Below, in pieces: positions 1-6,028 of a DNA stretch of 6,497 bases. Origin of the DNA: an uncultured Eubacteriales bacterium (GTDB lineage: Bacteria; Bacillota_A; Clostridia; Christensenellales; Aristaeellaceae); the NCBI GenBank assembly GCA_902803675.1, contig CADCQZ010000010.1, positions 1 through 6,497 of the forward strand. Direction: 5' to 3'. Within the stretch, counting starts at the first letter, position 1; each line of letters begins with the position of its first letter. The notes below the pieces were generated by a model. That model was not told where the DNA came from and searched no databases. It was given only the letters and a program-made list of their open reading frames with translations. A program made the translations under genes and the position numbers.

Positions 1-398
1 GCGGCCATATCGCCCCGGGCCGGGTCCTTCAGTTCATTCAGGCAGGCAAAGGCCTCCGTGAGGAGAGCGTCCCCTGCCAGGATCGCCCGGGCCTCGCCGA
101 AGGCGATGTGGCAGGAAGGCTTGCCGCGGCGCATGCTGTCGTTGTCCATGGCCGGCAGATCATCGTGGATCAGGGAATAGGCGTGGACCATCTCCAGAGC
201 CTTGGCCAGGGGCAGGGCGTCAGCGGCCTTCCCGCCCACCGCCTGCGCGAACAGAAGCGTGAGCACGCCCCGCAGGCGTTTCCCGCCGCCCAGAAGGGAA
301 TAGCGCATGGCCTCCACCAGGGGAGCCGGGCCTTTGAAGGGATGCTCTTCCAGAGCTTCCTCCACCATCACCTTGTACGGGGCAAGCAGATCAGCCAT
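1..398 (-). CDS. ispA: Farnesyl diphosphate synthase (polyprenyl synthetase), N-terminal 132 residues, cut by window edge
   Basis: This is the N-terminal part of a trans-isoprenyl diphosphate synthase, which condenses isopentenyl diphosphate with allylic diphosphates in the cytoplasm to feed undecaprenyl and quinone synthesis. My translation from the ATG at 398 shows GGGKRLR at residues 37-43 and the first Asp-rich motif DDLPAMD at 79-85. These are followed by RRGKPSCH and [14 protein letters not shown], all typical of bacterial IspA. Tyr74 lies five residues before the Asp-rich motif. In the Geobacillus stearothermophilus enzyme the tyrosine at that place limits product length to C15, so farnesyl diphosphate is the likely product (inference). 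The start overlaps the xseB stop by 8 nt, and GGAGG at 408-412 lies 9 nt upstream. The second Asp-rich motif and the C-terminus lie outside the window. A GGPP synthase is the main alternative. Confidence 0.93.
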   Translation of the reverse strand, partial: MADLLAPYKVMVEEALEEHPFKGPAPLVEAMRYSLLGGGKRLRGVLTLLFAQAVGGKAADALPLAKALEMVHAYSLIHDDLPAMDNDSMRRGKPSCHIAFGEARAILAGDALLTEAFACLNELKDPARGDMA

Positions 399-624
399 CT
401 TCTTCGACCTCCATGGGCGTGAGCTTCCCGCCGGAGACCTCCAGGATGCGCTTCTCGGCTTCATTGAGCTGCGCGTTCAGGTCCTTCGCCAGAGCCATGC
501 CCTTCTCATACGCGTCCAGAGCCCTGTCCAGGGGCATCTCGCCCGTCGTCATCTCATCCGCCAGTTTTTCAAGGGCGTTCAGCTTCTCCTCGAAGCTCAT
601 CCCGCCAGATGCCATAGCGCTCAA
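391..624 (-). CDS. xseB: Exodeoxyribonuclease VII small subunit
   Basis: This is the small helical subunit of exonuclease VII, a cytoplasmic nuclease that cuts single-stranded DNA from both ends into short oligonucleotides; several XseB copies bind each XseA. The protein shows the family pattern [15 protein letters not shown], then [16 protein letters not shown], then a helix ending in LNEAEKRIL. The start is uncertain. I chose TTG at 624 because AAGGAG sits 6 nt upstream of it (631-636), giving 77 residues. ATG codons at 615 and 600 are in frame and give 74 and 69 residues. The one at 600 begins MSFEEKL, which fits the family N-terminus best but has no clear ribosome site. With the TTG start the gene overlaps the end of xseA by 56 nt; with ATG 600 the overlap is 32 nt. 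Its stop overlaps the ispA start. Family and frame are secure; the start is not. Confidence 0.9.
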   Translation of the reverse strand: MSAMASGGMSFEEKLNALEKLADEMTTGEMPLDRALDAYEKGMALAKDLNAQLNEAEKRILEVSGGKLTPMEVEEDG

Positions 625-1819
625 AAGGATCTCCTTCCTTTCTTTCAAGGATCAGCGCTTCCGCGTATCCGTCCTTCATCAGCAGCAGGGCCCTGTCCTT
701 AAGGTCCCCGATCTTCAGGGCCGGCCTGCCGCCCGACAGGGCCAGCGCGTAGCCCCTGTCCAGGGCCTGGCGCGGCCCGAGGGCCTCCAAACGCCTGATA
801 TGCGCGGACACCTGCTCCTTTTTGAGGGCCGTCAAAGCCTTCACGCCCATGGTCAGGCTCCTGCGGGCCTCCGCGATCCGCCCTTTCATCTCGGCCAGGC
901 GCACGTCCGGCCGGCCGCGCGCGAGACGTTTTTCCTGTTCCGCCACCTGCCCGCGCTTGAGCAGCAGATACCGGCTCATGCCCGTCGTGACCGCGTCAGC
1001 GCGCTTATCGACCTGGCGGCAGAGAACGTCCCGGTCCGCCGCTACCAGTTCCGCCGCCGCGGAGGGTGTCGCGGCGCGCACGTCCGCCGCAAGATCCGAC
1101 AGTGTCACATCCACCTCGTGGCCCACGGCGGACACCACCGGCACCGGACAGGCCGCGATCGCACGCACCACCACGGCCTCATTGAAAGCCCAAAGGTCCT
1201 CCATGGAGCCGCCTCCCCGGCCGATGATCACCACGTCCGGCTTCGCTGCGCGCACGATCTCCTCTATGCCCGCGGCGATATCCTCGGCGGCGCCTTCGCC
1301 CTGTACTTTGGCCGGGCGCAGCACCAGCTGCAGCGACGGATCACGGCGGTGAGATACGCTCATGATATCGTGGATCACGGCGCCGGTACGGCTCGTGACC
1401 ACCCCCACCACACGCGGGAACAGCGGCAGAGGCTTCTTGCGGGCCGCGTCGAAGCAGCCTTCCTTCAGGAGCTGCTCTTTCAGGAGCAGGTACTTTTTAT
1501 ACAGTTCTCCCTGCCCGTCCTTTTCCATCCCCTGGGCGTAGAACTGATACCGGCCCGTCACGGCATAAAGGCCCGGTGCCCCGGAAAGGATCACCCGTTC
1601 CCCTTCCGCGGGGGCCGCCAGACGCAGGTGGTTCTGCCGGTACATGACGCAGCTCATCCTGCCGCGCTCGTCCTTCAGGTCGAAGTACCAGTGCCCGCTG
1701 GAGTGGGCCTTGAAGTTGCTGATCTCACCCGTCACCCGGATGTCCCTGAGCATCGGGTCTGAGGCCAGGGAACGGGCCACGTACTCATTGAGATCACTGA
1801 CTGTAAAAGTCCAGGCCAC
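569..1819 (-). CDS. xseA: Exodeoxyribonuclease VII large subunit
   Basis: This is the catalytic large subunit of exonuclease VII, which degrades single-stranded DNA and works with XseB. The 416 residues are near the usual family length. The N-terminal OB-fold runs from about residue 5 to 100 (TVSDLNEYV, VTGEISNFK, GHWYFDLKD). The catalytic domain carries VTSRTGAVIHD at 141-151, RGGGSMEDLWAFN at 201-213 and GHEVDVTLSDLAADVRAATP at 233-252. A long charged helical stretch (about 255-345) follows, the region that in this family forms the coiled coil where XseB binds. LDRGYAL at 353-359 is the typical C-terminal motif. The start codon is GTG at 1819, one base after the folD stop. AAAGGAA at 1831-1837 lies 11 nt upstream, so translation is probably coupled to folD. 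No ATG fits the conserved N-terminus. Confidence 0.97.
   Translation of the reverse strand: MAWTFTVSDLNEYVARSLASDPMLRDIRVTGEISNFKAHSSGHWYFDLKDERGRMSCVMYRQNHLRLAAPAEGERVILSGAPGLYAVTGRYQFYAQGMEKDGQGELYKKYLLLKEQLLKEGCFDAARKKPLPLFPRVVGVVTSRTGAVIHDIMSVSHRRDPSLQLVLRPAKVQGEGAAEDIAAGIEEIVRAAKPDVVIIGRGGGSMEDLWAFNEAVVVRAIAACPVPVVSAVGHEVDVTLSDLAADVRAATPSAAAELVAADRDVLCRQVDKRADAVTTGMSRYLLLKRGQVAEQEKRLARGRPDVRLAEMKGRIAEARRSLTMGVKALTALKKEQVSAHIRRLEALGPRQALDRGYALALSGGRPALKIGDLKDRALLLMKDGYAEALILERKEGDPFERYGIWRDELRGEAERP
631..636 (-). promoter_or_regulatory. Ribosome binding site inside xseA supporting a TTG start of xseB
   Basis: AAGGAG, within the longer purine stretch AAGGAAGGAG (631-640), lies 6 nt upstream of the in-frame TTG at 624. 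It lies 15 and 30 nt upstream of the ATG codons at 615 and 600, too far for normal initiation. It sits inside the coding sequence of xseA. Confidence 0.5.
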
Positions 1820-1820
1820 T

Positions 1821-2669
1821 TCAGCCCAGCTTCCTTTCCGCCAGGTCCAGGCAGTTTTCCATCAGCATGGCCACGGTCAAAAGCCCCACGCCGCCGGGGA
1901 CCGGCGTGATAAAGGACGCCTTTGGGGCGACAGAAGCAAAGTCCACATCCCCCATCAGCCCGTCCGGTGTGCGGTTGATGCCCACATCCACCACCGCGGT
2001 GCCGGGAGCGACCATGTCTTCCGTGACGAAACGGGGCTTCCCCACCGCGGCCACCAGGATCTCGGCTTCCAGGGTCATTTTTTTCAGGTCCCTCGTCCTG
2101 GAATGGCAGACAGTCACGGTACAGTCGCGCTCCAGGAGCATCATCGCCATGGGCTTGCCCACGATAGCGCTGCGGCCGATCACCACAGCGTTCTTTCCCT
2201 TGAGCGGCACGCCGTAAAAGTCCAGCATCTTTATGATCCCCCGGGGCGTACAGGGCCTCACGCCCTCACCGCCGGCGATCAGGGTGCCCGCCTGAGCGGC
2301 CGTCAGCCCGTCCGCGTCCTTGTCGGGCGGGATGTGCAGGAAAGCCCTGCGGGCGTCAAGATGCCTGGGAAGGGGCAGCTGCAGAAGGATGCCGTCCACC
2401 TCGGGATCCTTCCCCAGGGCGTCCAGTTCCTTCTCCAGATCTTCCTGCGTCACATCCCCGGGCAGACGGCGCTCCAGCGCCCTGATGCCCAGGCGCTCAC
2501 AGGCCCGTTTTTTGTTGCGCACATAGACCTGGCTGGCCGGATCGTCCCCCGCCAGCACGGCCGCCAGGCAGGGCGTATGCCCCAGCGCCGTCAGGCGTTC
2601 GGCCCGCTCTTTCTGGGTGATGCTCAGCGCGTCCCTGACCGGGGCGCCTTCCATGATGACCGCGCTCAT
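1821..2669 (-). CDS. folD: Bifunctional methylenetetrahydrofolate dehydrogenase / methenyltetrahydrofolate cyclohydrolase
   Basis: FolD interconverts 5,10-methylene-, 5,10-methenyl- and 10-formyl-tetrahydrofolate with NADP(H), supplying one-carbon units for purines and formyl-Met. It is cytosolic and usually dimeric; 282 residues is the normal length. Visible signatures are SQVYVRNK with Tyr49 and the catalytic Lys53, QLPLPRHL at 97-104, DKDADG at 116-121, CTPRG at 140-144, and the dinucleotide-site motif GRSAIVGKP at 165-173. Close to the C-terminus the usual PGGVGPMT signature reads PGGVGLLT (258-265), a departure from a strongly conserved segment. The ATG at 2669 overlaps the upstream stop as ATGA, and AAGGAG at 2679-2684 lies 9 nt upstream. 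Neighbours xseA and the TsaD-like gene are tightly packed, so the gene is surely co-transcribed with them. The family call is very secure. Confidence 0.97.
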   Translation of the reverse strand: MSAVIMEGAPVRDALSITQKERAERLTALGHTPCLAAVLAGDDPASQVYVRNKKRACERLGIRALERRLPGDVTQEDLEKELDALGKDPEVDGILLQLPLPRHLDARRAFLHIPPDKDADGLTAAQAGTLIAGGEGVRPCTPRGIIKMLDFYGVPLKGKNAVVIGRSAIVGKPMAMMLLERDCTVTVCHSRTRDLKKMTLEAEILVAAVGKPRFVTEDMVAPGTAVVDVGINRTPDGLMGDVDFASVAPKASFITPVPGGVGLLTVAMLMENCLDLAERKLG

Positions 2670-3619
2670 CTTTCCACGCTCCTTATCATATCCGCTCCCA
2701 GCAGCGCCACGCCGAACGCGTTGTCCGACGACAGCCGGGGCTCGCCGAAATACAGTTTGAGAGGACTGCGCCGTTTAGCGACGCGATCCGTGAGCATCTG
2801 CCTGAACAGCCCGGAGGACGCCACACCGCCCGCCAGAAGGGCCTTATCCTCCCCCGTCTCTTCCCGGGCGTGCTCCAGCATGCGCATCACCGTCCGTGTC
2901 AGCAGGCTGTATACTTCCAGGGCGACCGTCTCCGGAGAGAGCCCTTCGCGGTACAGCCTTTTAAGCGCGGCCTCCGCACCGGACAGGTGGCAGTATCCCC
3001 CTTCCATGGACACGGGCAGCAGCTGCCTTGACGCGCCGGCCCTGAGGGCCAGCGCCTCCAGGTGCGGCCCTGCCGGGAAAGGAAGCCCCAGCATGACGCC
3101 GATCCTGTCCACCAGCTGGCCCGCGTGCAGATCCCGGCTCCCTCCGAGAGTCGTGATCGCGCCGGAGCGCATCAGCATGACCTCCGTGGTGCCGCCGGAC
3201 AGGTGAACGGCAAGAAAACTGTCCCCCGTCAGGCCGGAACGCCACAGAGCGGCCCGTATATGCCCGCGCTGATGGGTGGTCTCAAGGACCGGGATCCCCG
3301 CGGCTTTACCGATGGCCCTGGCGAAGGACGCCCCCGCGGTGAACACCGGCATGTAGGAATCCTCCCCGTCCCGCGGGGACACGCTGACGCATACGGCGCT
3401 CAGCTTTCCAGCCATATCCGGGAGGGCTTCCAGCACCTGCGGCAGCTGCCTTAAATGCGCAAACACGGCCTCACTTTGCCGGAGACCGCGTTCGCCCATT
3501 GCCACCGGCAGCAGCATACGCTGAAAGCCGATGATCTCATCGTTTTGCGCCAAAGCCGCAGATGTCGTGTAGCAGCTCGTATCCAGCCCCAGCACCAGGG
3601 GCCCATGATCACTCGCCAT
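2666..3619 (-). CDS. Divergent TsaD/Kae1-like (peptidase M22 fold) protein, role unknown
   Basis: This is a 317-residue protein of the ASKHA-fold family that includes TsaD/Kae1, the t6A tRNA-modifying enzyme once called O-sialoglycoprotein endopeptidase. It matches the family along its whole length: DTSCYTTS at 13-20, RQSEAVFAHL at 47-56, a metal-type HQRGH pair (His116, His120), SGGTTEV at 141-147, GLPFPAGPHLEAL at 178-190, LLAGGVASSGL at 261-271 and SSDNAFGVA at 297-305 with Asp299 in the place of the third metal ligand. Several TsaD signatures are altered. SGGHT is SGGTT, the DDAAGEAFDK-type segment is DLHAGQLVDR, and FSFSGLKT is CHLSGAEAA. It is therefore probably a paralog and not the t6A enzyme itself (inference). 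Its start overlaps the nusB stop by 11 nt with only a weak GGA upstream, which suggests coupled translation. Its stop overlaps folD as ATGA. Similar genes are often annotated simply as M22 peptidase; I assign no activity. Confidence 0.85.
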   Translation of the reverse strand: MASDHGPLVLGLDTSCYTTSAALAQNDEIIGFQRMLLPVAMGERGLRQSEAVFAHLRQLPQVLEALPDMAGKLSAVCVSVSPRDGEDSYMPVFTAGASFARAIGKAAGIPVLETTHQRGHIRAALWRSGLTGDSFLAVHLSGGTTEVMLMRSGAITTLGGSRDLHAGQLVDRIGVMLGLPFPAGPHLEALALRAGASRQLLPVSMEGGYCHLSGAEAALKRLYREGLSPETVALEVYSLLTRTVMRMLEHAREETGEDKALLAGGVASSGLFRQMLTDRVAKRRSPLKLYFGEPRLSSDNAFGVALLGADMIRSVER

Positions 3620-4019
3620 TGTGCTTGTCCGTCAGCACGCTGCGCAGCACACCGTTGACAAAATGGCCCTCGCTCTCCTCGTCGAAACGCTGTACCAGCT
3701 CCACCGCCTCCCGGATAGCGACGCTCTCCGGCACGTCGGGGCACCACAGCAGTTCATACACGCCGATCCTCAGCGCCGCGTGGGTCACTCTGGACAGCCG
3801 GTCCAGGGTCCATCCCTTCAGATGGCCCGCGATGATGCGGTCGATCTCCTCGTCATGAGCCTTCAGGCCCTCCTGGACGGAGCGGATGTAGTCAAGGTCG
3901 TCCTGGTTGTCCACCGGGAACTCACAAAGGCCCAGAAGAGTGTCATCGTCCCCGGGCCCGTCGTAAAGCGCTTCATACGCCAGCTGAAGGCTCGCGGCCC
4001 GCGCTGTCTTGCGTGACAT
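3609..4019 (-). CDS. nusB: Transcription antitermination factor NusB
   Basis: NusB pairs with NusE (ribosomal protein S10), binds boxA RNA and joins the antitermination complex on rRNA operons. The 136-residue length is normal and the protein is all-helical. Signatures are the basic N-terminus MSRKTARAASLQLAYE, the central LKGWTLDRLSRVTHAALRIG at 67-86 with YELL following, VPESVAIREAVELVQRF at 96-112, and the C-terminal FVNGVLRSV at 120-128. The ATG at 4019 matches the family N-terminus and has AAAGGA at 4027-4032 upstream. The gene begins 31 nt after the DUF2273 stop and overlaps the TsaD-like start. Finding nusB directly behind the asp23/amaP/DUF2273 trio and ahead of folD and xseA fits a familiar clostridial arrangement. 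Confidence 0.97.
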   Translation of the reverse strand: MSRKTARAASLQLAYEALYDGPGDDDTLLGLCEFPVDNQDDLDYIRSVQEGLKAHDEEIDRIIAGHLKGWTLDRLSRVTHAALRIGVYELLWCPDVPESVAIREAVELVQRFDEESEGHFVNGVLRSVLTDKHNGE

Positions 4020-4050
4020 AGTTTGTTCCTTTCGTTTCCGGCTTCAGCCG

Positions 4051-4467
4051 TTATTCGCCGTCTGCCGCGGCCTTTTCCCCGTCGGGATCCTTTTCTTCCT
4101 CCGCGGCTTCCTCATCCGCCGCTTCGTTTTCCTTGAGGATCTCCTCCTCAGGGGCCTCCTCTTCGGCGGGCTCCTCTTCCGGTTCGGCCTTCGGTGCCGC
4201 TTTGATCCTCACGTCATCCGCCTTATAGGGATGCAGCTCCTTCTGGGGGAAGTACTTTTCCGCCTGGCCGCTGATGAACGCCTTTTTGTCGCCCACACCG
4301 CCGATGAAAGCGCCGACCATGAAAAAGACGGCGATCATCAAAGTCTTCCAGAAGCCGATGGTCAAAAGCAGGACCGCGATCAGCACGCCCAGAAGGCCGC
4401 CGAACAGCGCGCACGCCGAGGTGCCGGGGGTCAGGATCTGGGGCCGGGCGCTTTTATCGTTACTCAT
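4051..4467 (-). CDS. DUF2273 small membrane protein with long acidic C-terminal tail
   Basis: This small integral membrane protein belongs to the DUF2273 family, commonly encoded beside amaP and asp23; its biochemical role is not established. Residues 18-38 and 41-58 form two hydrophobic segments joined by a short FWK turn, followed by GGVGDKKAF at 56-64, as in the family. From about residue 90 to 138 the protein is an extreme Glu/Ala-rich tail with runs such as EPEEEPAEEEAPEEE. DUF2273 proteins are usually well under 100 residues, so most of the extra length here is this tail. The start ATG at 4467 overlaps the amaP stop (8-nt overlap ATGAGTAA), and AAGGAGG at 4477-4483 lies 9 nt upstream. 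Given context, it probably sits in the membrane with AmaP. The side of the membrane holding the tail is not certain from sequence; a two-helix hairpin would put both ends in the cytoplasm. Confidence 0.88.
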   Translation of the reverse strand: MSNDKSARPQILTPGTSACALFGGLLGVLIAVLLLTIGFWKTLMIAVFFMVGAFIGGVGDKKAFISGQAEKYFPQKELHPYKADDVRIKAAPKAEPEEEPAEEEAPEEEILKENEAADEEAAEEEKDPDGEKAAADGE

Positions 4468-5185
4468 CGGTCTTTTCCTCCTTCATGGTTTCCTCATCAG
4501 GGGCGGGCGCGGGCTCAGCCGTCTCGGGCGCCGCTTCGGGCGCGTCATGCCTCTCAAAAAGGCGCTGATGCACGGGCTTGTCGTCCGTCTTCTCCTCGGC
4601 GGGCTTTTCCACGTTCGTCTCCGCCAGTGTCTCGTCGATGTTGGACACCGCCACCGCGCCGCTGGTCTTTTCCACGGTGACGATGACGTTCTTCACCGCC
4701 ACGCCGGAAGACGCCATCACGTACTGCTTGATCTGCTTCTGCAGGTTCGCCACCGCCAGGGGGATGCTGATATTGCTGGGCATGGTGGCCTTCATTTTGA
4801 CCACGACGCCGTCCTTCTTGCTGGGGATCACCCGAAGATTGGACGCCTTGATCTCCTCATGACGGTCCACACACTGCTGGACCAGACTCTCGATCGCCTT
4901 CACGGAGATCAGCAGATCACCGCCCTCGGTCTTCTGCACGATGAAGTCCTTGTCACTGTAGTGATACTTGCCGGGATAGAAGAACACATACAGAGCGTAG
5001 AGCATCAGATACAGGCAGCAGCCGCACACAGCCAGCCTCTGCCAGGAATAATAATTCCCCTCCAGCGCGTCCGGGATGGTGAAATCCAGAACACCGCTGA
5101 GCACCAGGATGCCCGCCGCGCCGATCAGGAACACGATAACGCCGCCGAAAAACAGTATAAATCTCTGGATCCACTTCAGTTTCAT
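4460..5185 (-). CDS. amaP: Alkaline shock response membrane anchor protein AmaP
   Basis: AmaP anchors Asp23-family protein to the cytoplasmic membrane, as shown in Staphylococcus aureus. Here the 241 residues contain two membrane segments, about 8-31 and 50-70, separated by a short loop. A soluble region follows (about 75-175) that resembles Asp23 itself, with GGDLLISVKAIESLVQQCV and a strand ending VKNVIVTVEK. A tail of about 50 residues (192-241) is rich in Glu, Ala and Pro. The start ATG at 5185 is supported by AAGGAGG at 5192-5198, 6 nt upstream. The gene lies 42 nt behind asp23 and overlaps the DUF2273 gene by 8 nt. In the staphylococcal locus amaP and the DUF2273 gene precede asp23; here asp23 comes first. 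The assignment rests on the two-helix plus Asp23-like layout and on the neighbours. Confidence 0.88.
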   Translation of the reverse strand: MKLKWIQRFILFFGGVIVFLIGAAGILVLSGVLDFTIPDALEGNYYSWQRLAVCGCCLYLMLYALYVFFYPGKYHYSDKDFIVQKTEGGDLLISVKAIESLVQQCVDRHEEIKASNLRVIPSKKDGVVVKMKATMPSNISIPLAVANLQKQIKQYVMASSGVAVKNVIVTVEKTSGAVAVSNIDETLAETNVEKPAEEKTDDKPVHQRLFERHDAPEAAPETAEPAPAPDEETMKEEKTDE

Positions 5186-5200
5186 TTCAGGCCTCCTTTT

Positions 5201-5214
5201 CCCCGTTGCCGGGG
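5201..5214 (-). other. Small GNRA-capped hairpin between asp23 and amaP
   Basis: On the minus strand CCCCG-GCAA-CGGGG forms a perfect 5-bp all-G:C stem closed by a GCAA tetraloop. It lies in the 42-nt gap between the asp23 stop and the amaP start, ending 2 nt before the A-rich SD stretch of amaP (AAGGAGG at 5192-5198). No T run follows, so it is not a terminator. It could mark an mRNA processing or stability site or tune amaP translation (inference). Confidence 0.5.
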
Positions 5215-5227
5215 CTTGTGATCAGGG

Positions 5228-5884
5228 TCAGATCTTTTTCCTGCGGATCTTGGTCTTCGCCTTTTTATCCGTCTCGGGAGCCGCTTCTTCCGCGGGCGCG
5301 GGCTCTTCGGCAGGCTTCTCATCACCGTCCGGGGCCTTGACGCTCTCGTCTTCCGCGGGCGCCGCTTCCTGAACGGGCTTATCCTCCTGCGCCGGGGCTT
5401 CCTCCCGGACAGGCGCGGGCTCCTTCGCCGGCTCGGCCTTCTTTTCGGGCTCCGCCAGGGCCAGATTGCGGGACGCCTCCAGGCTGGACTGCGCGGCTTT
5501 CTTTTCCTTCTCGAAGCTCAGGCCCTGCACATGCACGTCCACACGCGCCACATGCAGCCCCGTCATGCTTTCCACCGCCTTGCGGACGTTTTCCTGCACA
5601 TCGTGGCTCACCTTCTGGATGGGCTGGCCGTACTCCACGATCACGTACAGGTCCACGGAAGCTTCCTCGCCGCCGATCTCCACCTTGACGCCCTTGGTCA
5701 CGTTCCGGTTCTTGCCGATAATATCGCTCAGCCCGCCGCTGACGCTCATCCCGGCGATACCATCGATCTCATTGGCCGCTACACCCGCGATGATGGCCAG
5801 CACCTCGTTGGCATACGTGATGGTGCCGCCGTTCTGAAGATCCACGTCAACATTCATGGGGAGTTCTTCTTTTTTCTGTGCCAT
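5228..5884 (-). CDS. asp23: Asp23/Gls24 family envelope stress response protein
   Basis: This is a member of the Asp23/Gls24 family of abundant cytoplasmic proteins associated with the membrane and cell-envelope stress. The Asp23 domain spans about residues 14-125: GGTITYANEVLAIIAGVAAN, GIAGMSVSGGLSDIIGKN, KGVKVEI, LYVIVEYGQPI, VQENVRKAVESMTGL and ARVDVHVQGL. From about 140 to 206 it is a low-complexity Ala/Glu/Pro tail, and it ends in a basic patch, KKAKTKIRRKKI. The 218-residue length exceeds a bare domain because of this tail. I chose the ATG at 5884 because GAGGAGG lies 8 nt upstream (5893-5899) and the protein then begins just before the conserved domain. A longer in-frame GTG at 5968 would run through the promoter. 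It is the first gene of the operon, followed by its likely anchor amaP. Confidence 0.94.
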   Translation of the reverse strand: MAQKKEELPMNVDVDLQNGGTITYANEVLAIIAGVAANEIDGIAGMSVSGGLSDIIGKNRNVTKGVKVEIGGEEASVDLYVIVEYGQPIQKVSHDVQENVRKAVESMTGLHVARVDVHVQGLSFEKEKKAAQSSLEASRNLALAEPEKKAEPAKEPAPVREEAPAQEDKPVQEAAPAEDESVKAPDGDEKPAEEPAPAEEAAPETDKKAKTKIRRKKI

Positions 5885-5892
5885 ATGATCAT

Positions 5893-5899
5893 CCTCCTC
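5893..5899 (-). promoter_or_regulatory. Strong ribosome binding site of asp23
   Basis: GAGGAGG reads on the minus strand 8 nt before the ATG at 5884. It decides the start of asp23 against the in-frame GTG at 5968, which has no comparable site. Confidence 0.85.
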
Positions 5900-5916
5900 A
5901 AAAGGTTCCGCTTTAA

Positions 5917-5945
5917 AGTATATCAGTTTTTGATCGGTTTTGCAA
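5917..5945 (-). promoter_or_regulatory. Sigma-A type promoter driving the asp23 operon
   Basis: On the minus strand a -35 box TTGCAA (5940-5945) and a -10 box TATACT (5917-5922) are separated by exactly 17 bp of AT-rich spacer. This is a local AT-rich patch in an otherwise GC-rich window. Transcription would start near 5910, leaving a leader of about 25 nt before the asp23 ATG. No sigma-B-like or other alternative promoter was recognised. The boxes are seen directly; activity is inferred. Confidence 0.75.
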
Positions 5946-5970
5946 TACGCAAGGCAGGAAGCGTCCACGT

Positions 5971-6000
5971 TAAAACGGCCCCCGGCCGGGGACCGGGGGC
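5971..6000 (-). terminator. Likely intrinsic terminator of the polymerase gene
   Basis: A perfect 8-bp stem GCCCCCGG/CCGGGGGC (5978-5985 with 5993-6000) encloses a 7-nt loop. On the minus strand it is followed by CG and then TTTTAA. The T run is short, but the stem is all G:C. It lies 29 nt beyond the polymerase stop codon and upstream of the asp23 promoter, which is where a terminator is expected. Confidence 0.65.
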
Positions 6001-6028
6001 GGCGCGCATCCGTGGAAACGGAAAAGGA

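Noticed and set aside
413..1762. Long open frame of 449 codons on the plus strand
   Set aside because: It lies antisense to xseA and xseB, which show full family motifs. The translation is rich in His, Arg, Gln and Pro without any recognisable domain, as expected from a shadow frame in GC-rich DNA.
1644..3206. Open frame of 520 codons on the plus strand
   Set aside because: It is antisense to folD and the TsaD-like gene, with no motif, no membrane segment and no ribosome site. It is a by-product of GC-rich third codon positions.
4274..5221. Plus-strand open frame of 315 codons opposite amaP and DUF2273
   Set aside because: It is antisense to well-supported genes with strong SD sites and familiar neighbours. 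Its composition is typical of a shadow frame.
5940..5952. Inverted repeat TTGC-N5-GCAA overlapping the -35 box, possible operator
   Set aside because: Arms of 4 bp are too short to stand out from chance. No known regulator site was recognised.
5885..5968. Longer asp23 product starting at an in-frame GTG at 5968
   Set aside because: The extension runs across the -35 and -10 boxes and the SD site, and its residues do not resemble the family. The ATG at 5884 has a strong ribosome site.
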